7,832 bases of DNA from Clostridia bacterium (GTDB lineage Bacteria; Bacillota; Clostridia; Oscillospirales; CAG-382). Position numbers and translations under genes: made by a program. Below are positions 1 to 4,402 of the stretch, piece by piece. The notes beneath the pieces are model-generated. The model saw only the letters and a list, made by a program, of their open reading frames with translations, had not been told where the DNA came from and searched no databases. The DNA is taken from the NCBI GenBank assembly GCA_017501055.1, contig JAFVXP010000079.1, positions 1 through 7,832 of the forward strand, written 5' to 3'. Position 1 is the stretch's first letter. Each line of letters opens with the position of its first letter.

Positions 1-96
1 CGCATGTCCTTGAAAAATATGAAATTTCTATTGTATTTATTTACGAATATTACAATGAATAATTCGTGATGAAAAGGCTGAAATTATATTCAGGTT

Positions 97-169
97 ACAT
101 TGCGAAAATAAAAAAACGCGGTCGAGAAGGTGCATATTTCAACCAACTTGCATCGCGACAATAAAAAAA
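97..169. repeat. Divergent copy of the ~57-bp intergenic repeat
   Basis: The block CGCGACAATAAAAAAA at 154-169 also occurs in the tandem array at 1690-1858, and a degraded version (TGCGAAAATAAAAAAA) lies at 101-116. Between them, CGCGG at 117-121 followed by GAGA at 124-127 matches the CGCGG-GAGA head of the array units. The copy ends directly at the Shine-Dalgarno sequence of the Cys/Asp-rich gene, so it lies in that gene's 5' leader. The rest of 1-96 is AT-rich; I see no gene and no convincing sigma-A promoter there. Confidence 0.6.
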
Positions 170-181
170 GGAGAAATAAGA

Positions 182-667
182 ATGAACGTATCTGAAAAGG
201 CTGCATACATTAAAGGTCTTATGGAAGGTATGGAGATCGACACCAACAAGGGCGAAGGCAAGATCCTCGCTGCTATGGCTGATCTTCTTGAAGATCTTTC
301 CCTTTCTATTCTCGACCTTGAAGACGAAACCGCAACTTTGAACGATTATATCGAAGAGCTCGACGAAGACCTCGGCGCAGTTGAAGAAGATCTTTACTGT
401 GACGACGACTGTGATTGCTGCGATTGCGATTGCGACGATTACGATGACTGCGACTGCTGTGATTGTGACGATTGCGAAGATGATTGCGATTGCTGTGATT
501 GCTGCGAATGTCTCGAGCTTGAATGTCCTGCTTGCGGCGAACCCGTTTATATCGACGAATGCGACGTTGAAGACATTGACGAGCTTGAATGTCCTTCCTG
601 CGGACAGGTTCTTAACCTCGTTGAAATCGAAGACGACGAAGACGAAGAAAAAGCAGACGAAGAATAA
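182..667 (+). CDS. Cys/Asp-rich zinc-ribbon protein (CD1247 N-terminal-domain type)
   Basis: Soluble acidic protein of 161 residues with unknown function. Residues 1-70 look helical and acidic, beginning MNVSEKAAYIKGLMEGMEID, and resemble a small clostridial family known by its CD1247-like N-terminal domain (recognition from memory). Residues 73-110 are almost pure Cys and Asp: 17 Cys, 18 Asp, 2 Glu and 1 Tyr in 38 positions. Residues 114-146 contain two ECPxCG knuckles, C115/C118 and C137/C140, forming a zinc-ribbon pattern. The tail is Glu/Asp-rich. There are 22 Cys in total and no signal peptide or membrane segment, so it should be cytoplasmic. The start is well set by AAAGGAG at 167-173, eight bases before ATG. 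Metal binding or storage is an inference from composition; a structural or regulatory zinc protein is equally possible. Confidence 0.85.
   Translation: MNVSEKAAYIKGLMEGMEIDTNKGEGKILAAMADLLEDLSLSILDLEDETATLNDYIEELDEDLGAVEEDLYCDDDCDCCDCDCDDYDDCDCCDCDDCEDDCDCCDCCECLELECPACGEPVYIDECDVEDIDELECPSCGQVLNLVEIEDDEDEEKADEE
398..511 (+). repeat. Low-complexity TGY-GAY codon tract
   Basis: Within the Cys/Asp-rich gene the codons for Cys (TGT/TGC) and Asp (GAT/GAC) alternate in irregular runs for 38 codons. Codon choice varies within the tract (both TGT and TGC, GAT and GAC), so it is not a perfect microsatellite. The variation suggests selection on the protein rather than recent slippage, though length polymorphism between strains is plausible. 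Confidence 0.8.
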
Positions 668-682
668 TAGAAAAACAAAAAG

Positions 683-722
683 TCGGCAGGCACCACGAAA
701 GGTTGCTTGCCGATTTGGTTTT
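683..722 (+). terminator. Terminator-like hairpin between the first two genes
   Basis: TCGGCAGGCA at 683-692 pairs with TGCTTGCCGA at 704-713 over ten pairs, including one G-U, and CC/GG can extend the stem inward. It is followed by the interrupted T-rich run TTTGGTTTTGG. It begins 15 bases after the first stop codon and ends about 16 bases before the next ATG. That leaves no room for a promoter after it, so it may terminate only partly and act as an attenuator between the two genes. Confidence 0.65.
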
Positions 723-737
723 GGTTAGGCAACAAAA

Positions 738-1541
738 ATGAACATCATAAGAGAAATTATAGACGTACATACACACATTTTCCCCGAAAAGCTTGCAACG
801 AGAGCCGCTGACAATATTGTTAATTATTACAGTATTCCACGTCAGGGCAACGGTACTGCAGAAGGTCTTTTTGAGGGTGCTTCAAAGTTTGAAAATATCA
901 GATTTATTATTTCGTCGGCTACGTTAAAGCCCGATAAGGCAGAGGTCGGAAACAACTTTCTTCTTGAAAGCGCAAACAACGATAACAGGTTTATTCCCCT
1001 TTCGTCCTTCCACCCCGCTATGGGATTTGACAATGCTGTTAAAGAAATCGAGCGCACCAAGGCTCTCGGCGCAAAGGGTATTAAGATACATTCCGATTTT
1101 CAGCATTTTTTCGTCGATGACGAGAACGCTATTGAGATCTACAAGGAATGTGCCCGTTTGAATATGCCGATACTCTTTCACGCAGGTGACAAGACGACCG
1201 ATTTTTCAACGCCGAAGCGTATTTTAAACATTGTTGAGAAGGTCCCCAACCTTGTTATTATTGCGGCGCACATGTGCGGTTACAGCGTTTGGGACGAGGC
1301 GGAGAAATATCTTATCGGTGCACCCGTTTATACCGATACGAGCGAGGCTATGCTCGGTATGGACGAAAAGGGACTTTATAACCTTATTGAAAAGCACGGT
1401 GTTGACAGGGTTATGTTCGGCAGTGACTATCCGCTTTGGAACACGAATTTTGCCTTTGACGAGATTGAAAGAATCGGTCTTTCGGAAGAAGAAAAGGACA
1501 AGATCTATTCCGGCAACGCAAAAAAGGTTTTTGGGGTTTAG
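738..1541 (+). CDS. Metal-dependent amidohydrolase (amidohydrolase 2 / ACMSD-like TIM barrel)
   Basis: Predicted cytoplasmic hydrolase or decarboxylase of 267 residues; the substrate cannot be told from sequence. Family metal and active-site positions are visible in order: H11-x-H13 (DVHTHIF) on strand 1, GIKIH at 115-119 on strand 4, H148 (LFHAG) on strand 5, H178 (AAHMC) on strand 6, and D230 (FGSDYP) on strand 8. Length fits small bacterial members of the PF04909 group. The start is the only sensible one, because an in-frame TAG lies four codons upstream at 726-728. The ribosome site is weak (TTAGG about eight bases upstream), unlike the strong sites of neighbouring genes. It is probably read through from the Cys/Asp-rich gene across the hairpin at 683-722. 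TatD-type nuclease is less likely, since the GSDYP pattern and overall layout favour amidohydrolase 2. Confidence 0.85.
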   Translation: MNIIREIIDVHTHIFPEKLATRAADNIVNYYSIPRQGNGTAEGLFEGASKFENIRFIISSATLKPDKAEVGNNFLLESANNDNRFIPLSSFHPAMGFDNAVKEIERTKALGAKGIKIHSDFQHFFVDDENAIEIYKECARLNMPILFHAGDKTTDFSTPKRILNIVEKVPNLVIIAAHMCGYSVWDEAEKYLIGAPVYTDTSEAMLGMDEKGLYNLIEKHGVDRVMFGSDYPLWNTNFAFDEIERIGLSEEEKDKIYSGNAKKVFGV

Positions 1542-1550
1542 AATGTTAAG

Positions 1551-1632
1551 GATACGGACTCTTCGTGTCCTACAACCCTTCCGAGTTTTGCTTCGCAAAA
1601 CCCACCTCCCCTTACACAGGGGAGGCTTTTTT
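1551..1632 (+). repeat. Cluster of three hairpins ending in a terminator, probably an interspersed element
   Basis: Three hairpins follow one another: GGAC/GTCC at 1556-1570, GTTTTGC/GCAAAAC at 1585-1601 around loop TTC, and CCTCCCC/GGGGAGG at 1605-1625. The last is followed by six T. The combination of stacked small hairpins ending in a CTCCCC-loop-GGGGAGG-CTTTT terminator resembles palindromic elements that I recall being scattered in intergenic regions of Oscillospirales-type genomes. That identification is from memory; the hairpins themselves are directly visible. Confidence 0.6.
1605..1632 (+). terminator. Intrinsic terminator after the amidohydrolase gene
   Basis: A perfect 7-bp GC-rich stem, CCTCCCC at 1605-1611 and GGGGAGG at 1619-1625, with loop TTACACA, then C and TTTTTT at 1627-1632. 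It lies 63 bases beyond the amidohydrolase stop and would end transcription of that unit. Confidence 0.8.
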
Positions 1633-1689
1633 GCGTAAAAATTCAAAGTCCGAGCGTTTTTGCGGTTAAAATATACGCACAAATAAATA

Positions 1690-1858
1690 ATGTATCGCGG
1701 GGAGAATCTTCGAATCAAAAAAACCACACCGTGACAATAAAAAAATGTATCGCGGAGATAACGCGAAAATCTAAAATAACTTACACCGCGACAATAAAAA
1801 AATGTATCGCGGAGATAACACAAACATCTAAAATAACCTACACCGCGACAATAAAAAA
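1690..1858. repeat. Three tandem copies of a ~57-bp repeat
   Basis: Units begin ATGTATCGCGG at 1690, 1745 and 1802, with lengths 55, 57 and 57. Units 2 and 3 differ at about four positions; unit 1 is more diverged. Each unit ends in (C/T)G(C/T)GACAATAAAAAAA, so at each junction CCGCGA and TCGCGG can pair across an A-rich loop, and CGCGG/CCGCG can also pair within a unit. No coding function is evident; open frames here are repeat artefacts. The stretch 1542-1932 has no gene: it contains the hairpin cluster, an unremarkable AT-rich segment at 1633-1689, this array, and the rpsU terminator. Confidence 0.85.
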
Positions 1859-1893
1859 ACAAAAAATGCAACGGCGTAAAAACCGTTGCATTT
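1853..1893 (-). terminator. Intrinsic terminator of rpsU
   Basis: A perfect 11-bp stem, AAATGCAACGG at 1864-1874 with CCGTTGCATTT at 1883-1893, loop of eight bases. Read on the minus strand it is followed by a T tract formed by the A-rich run at 1853-1866. It lies 40 bases beyond the rpsU stop. The T tract overlaps the end of the third tandem repeat. Confidence 0.85.
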
Positions 1894-1932
1894 ATTTGTA
1901 TTCTTTTAAAGAACAAAATCGCAGATATAAAC

Positions 1933-2109
1933 TTATCTGAACTTGCGCTTACGAGCCGCTTCGGACTTCTTCTTACGCTTTACGCTGGGCTTTTCGTAAT
2001 GTTCTCTCTTACGAATTTCAGCCGGAACACCGCTTCTGAGATAGGATCTCTTGAATCTGCGGCGAGCGCTATCGATAGGTTCGTTTTCCTTAACTCTGAT
2101 CTCTGCCAT
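1933..2109 (-). CDS. rpsU: 30S ribosomal protein S21
   Basis: Small basic 30S subunit protein of 58 residues. The protein starts MAEIRVKENEPIDSARRRFK and ends in a lysine/arginine-rich tail, with the family pattern RRRFKRSYLRSGVPAEIRKREHYEKP split here as RRRFKRS, G27, and REHYEKPS. Length equals the usual 57-58 residues in Bacillota. The start is fixed by AAGGGAGG at 2118-2125, eight bases before ATG. It has its own promoter at 2163-2191 and terminator at 1853-1893, so it appears monocistronic although it directly follows rplT on the same strand. In many relatives S21 sits elsewhere, next to yqeY-like genes, so its position after the infC operon is notable but not extraordinary. Confidence 0.97.
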   Translation of the reverse strand: MAEIRVKENEPIDSARRRFKRSYLRSGVPAEIRKREHYEKPSVKRKKKSEAARKRKFR

Positions 2110-2162
2110 TTTGTAACCCTCCCTTACATCCTGTTTACGAGGAAATTAAATCTAATGGTGAC

Positions 2163-2191
2163 ATTATATCAAAGCTTTCGACAGATGTCAA
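2163..2191 (-). promoter_or_regulatory. Sigma-A promoter of rpsU
   Basis: On the minus strand, a perfect TTGACA (2186-2191), a 17-base spacer, and a perfect TATAAT (2163-2168). It lies in the gap between rplT and rpsU, about 55 bases before the rpsU start. This predicts strong transcription independent of the L20-regulated operon upstream. Confidence 0.93.
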
Positions 2192-2230
2192 CAAAAGATT
2201 TTAATAAATTCCTAATTAATCGTTCTTAAA

Positions 2231-2584
2231 TTAAAGAGCGTTCTTTGCGGTTTCAACGAGGTTTGCAAATGCTTCCTTATCGTTGATTGCAAGTTCGCTG
2301 AGCATCTTACGGTTGAGCTCGATGCCGCTCTTCTTAAGACCGTACATAAAGCGAGAGTAGTTGATACCGTTTGCTTTGCATGCTGCGGAAATACGGGTGA
2401 TCCAGAGAGAACGGAAGTCTCTCTTCTTCATTTTTCTGCCGGCGAAAGCATAGTTGCCGCTCTTAAGAACAGCCTGCTTTGCCATCTTGAAATGTTTACT
2501 TTTTGCGCCCCAATAGCCCTTTGCGAGCTTGAGCATCTTATTTCTTCTTTTTCTGGTCGCAAGTGCGCCTTTAATTCTTGCCAT
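2231..2584 (-). CDS. rplT: 50S ribosomal protein L20
   Basis: L20 (bL20) of 117 residues, which binds 23S rRNA early in 50S assembly and in Bacillota also represses its own operon. The sequence is canonical from end to end: MARIKGALATRKRRNKMLKL, then AKGYWGAKSKHFKMAKQAV, the central RKMKKRDFRSLWITRI, and the C-terminal globular part with GIELNRKMLSELA. Length matches the family (about 117-120). The ribosome site GGAGG at 2595-2599 is well placed. It is third in infC-rpmI-rplT, 17 bases after rpmI. No strong terminator was found after it; the rpsU promoter follows directly, so some readthrough into rpsU is possible. Confidence 0.98.
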   Translation of the reverse strand: MARIKGALATRKRRNKMLKLAKGYWGAKSKHFKMAKQAVLKSGNYAFAGRKMKKRDFRSLWITRISAACKANGINYSRFMYGLKKSGIELNRKMLSELAINDKEAFANLVETAKNAL

Positions 2585-2601
2585 CTTTCACAAACCTCCG
2601 T

Positions 2602-2799
2602 TTATTTATAGGGGATCATTCTCTTAAGATCGTCGTAGCGAGCAGCGCTGACATAAGATGCCTTGCGGAGTGCTCTCTTGGTTTTGCTGGGCTTAAGACC
2701 AGTCTTGTGACGCTTGCCGGGGCGGTTCATCTTAATCTTACCGGTTGCGGTGAGAGAAAAGCGCTTTGCGGAAGCCTTGTGTGTTTTGATTTTTCCCAT
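2602..2799 (-). CDS. rpmI: 50S ribosomal protein L35
   Basis: L35 (bL35), a very basic 65-residue protein of the 50S subunit. It begins MGKIKTHKASAKRFSLTATG and contains KIKMNRPGKRHKTGLKPSKTKRALRK-type sequence around residues 20-45, with the family ending DLKRMIPYK. Length is the usual 64-66. An AAAGGAAA ribosome site lies 10-12 bases before ATG. It lies 18 bases downstream of infC and 17 upstream of rplT, an arrangement conserved in most bacteria and controlled here by the leader upstream of infC. Confidence 0.98.
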   Translation of the reverse strand: MGKIKTHKASAKRFSLTATGKIKMNRPGKRHKTGLKPSKTKRALRKASYVSAARYDDLKRMIPYK

Positions 2800-2817
2800 G
2801 ATGTTGTTTCCTTTCAG

Positions 2818-3339
2818 TTATTTAGACTTTTTCGGGGCGAGGATCATTGTCATATTTCTTCCGTCGAGAAGGGGTTTCTTTTCGATAACGGCGTTTTCGC
2901 CGCATCCTTCTGCGAATCTGTCGAGAAGCTGTGCACCAAGTTCGGTATGCGCCATTTCACGACCGAAGAATTTAACGATGACTTTGACCTTATTGCCCTG
3001 TGCGAGGAATTTAAGCGTATGGTTTAACTTTGTATTGAAATCGTGAGTGTCGATACGGCACTTCAACTGAATTTCCTTAAGTTCGATAATTTGGCGTTTT
3101 TTACGCTGTTCCTTTTCACGCTTTTCTTTTTCGAAGCGATACTTTCCGTAGTCCATGATCTTACATACGGGGGGAACAGAATCGGGAGCGATCTCGACAA
3201 GGTCGAGCTCTGCCTCGTTAGAGAGGCGGATCGCTTCGGCAATCTTCATAACGCCGAGCTGGTTGCCGTCCGCACCTATGACACGGACTTCGGTTGCTTT
3301 GATGTCTTCATTAATAGAAGCAGTAGGTTTAGCCGCGAT
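2818..3339 (-). CDS. infC: Translation initiation factor IF-3, AUC start
   Basis: IF3 binds the 30S subunit, prevents early joining of the 50S subunit and checks the initiator tRNA and start codon. The protein is 173 residues when started at ATC (3339-3337). The N-terminal domain has INEDIKATEVRVIGADGNQL and ELDLVEIAPDSVPPVCKIMD, then the basic linker YGKYRFEKEKREKEQRKKR, and the C-terminal domain has KEIQLKCRIDTHDFNTKL and KVKVIVKFFGREMAHTELG. The ATC start is chosen because GGAGGTG (3347-3353) sits seven bases before it. The nearest in-frame ATG lies 39 codons further upstream, within the leader before the terminator, and has no ribosome site. Rare start codons are a known infC feature (AUU in E. 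coli), letting IF3 limit its own synthesis. An ATT at codon 14 of the mature protein is a less likely start because it lacks a ribosome site. Confidence 0.96.
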   Translation of the reverse strand: MAAKPTASINEDIKATEVRVIGADGNQLGVMKIAEAIRLSNEAELDLVEIAPDSVPPVCKIMDYGKYRFEKEKREKEQRKKRQIIELKEIQLKCRIDTHDFNTKLNHTLKFLAQGNKVKVIVKFFGREMAHTELGAQLLDRFAEGCGENAVIEKKPLLDGRNMTMILAPKKSK

Positions 3340-3353
3340 GAGAGGACACCTCC
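3337..3353 (-). promoter_or_regulatory. infC ribosome site and AUC start codon
   Basis: GGAGGTG at 3347-3353 matches the 16S anti-Shine-Dalgarno over seven bases. Seven bases later comes ATC (3339-3337), in frame with the conserved IF3 body. No ATG, GTG or TTG lies in this frame at suitable spacing, so the non-standard codon is the best start. Confidence 0.8.
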
Positions 3354-3366
3354 AAAATAATCTAAC

Positions 3367-3400
3367 AAAAAAATAAAGCAAAGCAGAAAACCCGCTTTGC
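3367..3400 (-). terminator. Leader terminator (attenuator) before infC
   Basis: On the minus strand GCAAAGCGGG (3400-3391) pairs with TCTGCTTTGC (3387-3378) around loop TTT, ten pairs with two G-U, followed by TTTATTTTTTT. It ends 27 bases before the infC start codon, as expected for a regulated premature terminator. Confidence 0.85.
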
Positions 3401-3500
3401 ACAGCCAAACACCGCCGACAAAGATATTGCCGACATTGATGATATTGACCGAGCAAGGCTTTTTGCCGCAGGGTGAGAGCAAGGCTCTACTTCTTTGTGC
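3367..3500 (-). ncRNA. L20-type leader of infC-rpmI-rplT
   Basis: The transcript from the promoter at 3507-3535 carries about 160 untranslated bases before infC. It includes hairpin AGAGC/GCTCT (3476-3488), a 10-base direct repeat GAGCAAGGCT (plus-strand 3451-3460 and 3477-3486), and an intrinsic terminator (3367-3400). Position, size and terminator fit the L20 leader of Bacillota, in which L20 protein binding causes premature termination (established for B. subtilis). The exact L20-binding fold was not modelled, so the class assignment rests on context and layout. Confidence 0.75.
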
Positions 3501-3506
3501 TCCGAT

Positions 3507-3535
3507 ATGTTACCACAAACAATCCGCTTTGTCAA
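3507..3535 (-). promoter_or_regulatory. Sigma-A promoter of infC-rpmI-rplT
   Basis: Minus strand TTGACA at 3530-3535, 17-base spacer, TAACAT at 3507-3512. Transcription should begin near 3500. Confidence 0.88.
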
Positions 3536-3551
3536 TAGGTTTTTACCTATT
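3534..3551. repeat. Inverted repeat AATAGGT-TTTT-ACCTATT
   Basis: A perfect 7-bp inverted repeat with a 4-base centre, lying between the infC -35 box (3530-3535, overlapped by two bases) and the candidate -35 of the divergent amidase-like gene (3554-3559). It could be an operator serving both promoters, or part of an A/T-rich upstream element. Confidence 0.6.
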
Positions 3552-3553
3552 TT

Positions 3554-3582
3554 TTCAACTTTTTCGGTGCTTTACATATAAT
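3554..3582 (+). promoter_or_regulatory. Promoter of the amidase-like gene
   Basis: A perfect TATAAT at 3577-3582 with a poor -35, TTCAAC at 3554-3559, 17 bases upstream. The weak -35 suggests modest or activator-dependent expression. The start codon is 24 bases downstream of the -10. Confidence 0.7.
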
Positions 3583-3605
3583 ATCCTTAGAAGGAGGAGA
3601 TTTAT

Positions 3606-4352
3606 ATGCCATTATTATTTTTAAGTCCGTCAACGCAGGAATTTAACCAATATTACGACGGAAGCGGTAGTGAAGAATACTATATGAACCTTATCGCCGA
3701 TTATATGGAACCGTATCTTACGGCGAGCGGTATTACCTTCACGAGAAACAATCCCGAAGGCTCTGTCGGGGATTCTGTCCGTTTATCGAACGAGCGTGAT
3801 TACGGTCTACATCTTGCACTTCATTCCAATGCTTCGGGCACTGCAAACTACGGCAGGCAAACGGGAAGCGACGTTTACTACTACCCCACCAGCGTTAACG
3901 GCAAGCGCGGTGCGGAAATTTTTGTTGCAAACCTTAAAAAGATCTATCCCGACCCAAACAAGGTCCGTGCCATTCCCACCACAAGGCTTTACGAGATAAA
4001 CAACACACGTGCGCCCACGGTTTTTGTTGAGCTTGCATATCACGACAATGCAAGCGATGCAGAATGGATCAAAAACAATCTTCAGGCTATTGCGAGAAAT
4101 CTTTCGCAATCGGTCGCCGATTATTTCGGATTGACTCTTATCGACCCTGCCGACCAAACGCAAAGCGGAACCGTTGTGACGGAAGGCGGCCGTCTTAACG
4201 TAAGAAACGCACCCAACCTCAATGCAGACATTGTTGGGCAGATACCCAATGGAAGCAAAATTACGATCAAAGGCCAAAGCGGTGATTGGTATTTGGTTTC
4301 CTACAACGGCATTAACGGTTACAGCTACGGAGCTTATATTAAGGTACAGTAA
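3606..4352 (+). CDS. N-acetylmuramoyl-L-alanine amidase-like protein (Amidase_3) with SH3b domain
   Basis: Predicted to act on peptidoglycan, cleaving the muramic acid-L-alanine bond. The 248 residues comprise an Amidase_3-like domain (about 1-178) and a C-terminal bacterial SH3 domain (about 188-248, with GRLNVRNAPNLNADIVGQIP and W229-type aromatic positions) for wall binding. Visible catalytic-domain features are LSPSTQEFN at 6-14, E23/E24, LHLALHSNA (H69, H73), and VELAYHDN with E142. The classic first zinc ligand of the family, a His in a GHGG-type motif, is absent: F13 occupies the position where I recall close relatives with QEHN having His. There is no signal peptide or membrane segment, so export by a holin, another route or lysis would be needed. 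AAGGAGG at 3591-3597 fixes the start. It stands alone with its own promoter and terminator. It may be an inactive or altered amidase. Confidence 0.82.
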   Translation: MPLLFLSPSTQEFNQYYDGSGSEEYYMNLIADYMEPYLTASGITFTRNNPEGSVGDSVRLSNERDYGLHLALHSNASGTANYGRQTGSDVYYYPTSVNGKRGAEIFVANLKKIYPDPNKVRAIPTTRLYEINNTRAPTVFVELAYHDNASDAEWIKNNLQAIARNLSQSVADYFGLTLIDPADQTQSGTVVTEGGRLNVRNAPNLNADIVGQIPNGSKITIKGQSGDWYLVSYNGINGYSYGAYIKVQ

Positions 4353-4360
4353 ATAAACAG

Positions 4361-4400
4361 AGAGCAAGAACGAAGGTATCCTTCATTCTTGCTCTTTTGT
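4361..4400. terminator. Bidirectional terminator between converging genes
   Basis: GAGCAAGAACGAAGG (4362-4376) pairs with CCTTCATTCTTGCTC (4380-4394) over 14 of 15 positions, with one C-A mismatch and loop TAT. It is followed by TTTTGTTTTT on the plus strand, ending the amidase-like gene. On the minus strand the T-rich run is weaker, but it lies just past the HtrA stop at 4403 and probably serves that gene too. Confidence 0.85.
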
Positions 4401-4402
4401 TT

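Noticed and set aside
1..96. Promoter or gene at the left edge
   Set aside because: AT-rich with a few short inverted repeats such as ACGAAT/ATTCGT, but no -35/-10 pair with acceptable spacing and no coding frame.
381..728. Thr/Ile/Ala-rich plus-strand frame inside the Cys/Asp gene
   Set aside because: Frame-shifted reading of the TGY-GAY tract, with no ribosome site; the other frame has an AAAGGAG site and recognisable zinc ribbon.
1690..1858. Possible CRISPR array
   Set aside because: The whole 57-bp unit, including the would-be spacers, is similar between copies, only three units exist, the ends are degenerate, and no cas gene is near.
1224..1916. Long minus-strand open frame of 230 codons
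   Set aside because: It runs antisense to the amidohydrolase 3' end and through the hairpin cluster and tandem repeats; the repeated YCRGV/YLRDTFF peptide is simply the translated 57-bp repeat.
1999..2229. Plus-strand open frame over rpsU
   Set aside because: Antisense shadow of rpsU and its promoter; the minus strand encodes a complete, canonical S21.
2818..3456. IF3 with a 39-residue N-terminal extension starting at an upstream ATG
   Set aside because: The extension reads through the leader and intrinsic terminator, has no ribosome site and does not resemble IF3; the AUC start fits GGAGGTG and family length.
3276..3482. Minus-strand 68-codon frame in the infC leader, as a leader peptide
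   Set aside because: No Shine-Dalgarno sequence, it extends out of frame into infC, and the hydrophobic composition comes from T-rich terminator sequence.
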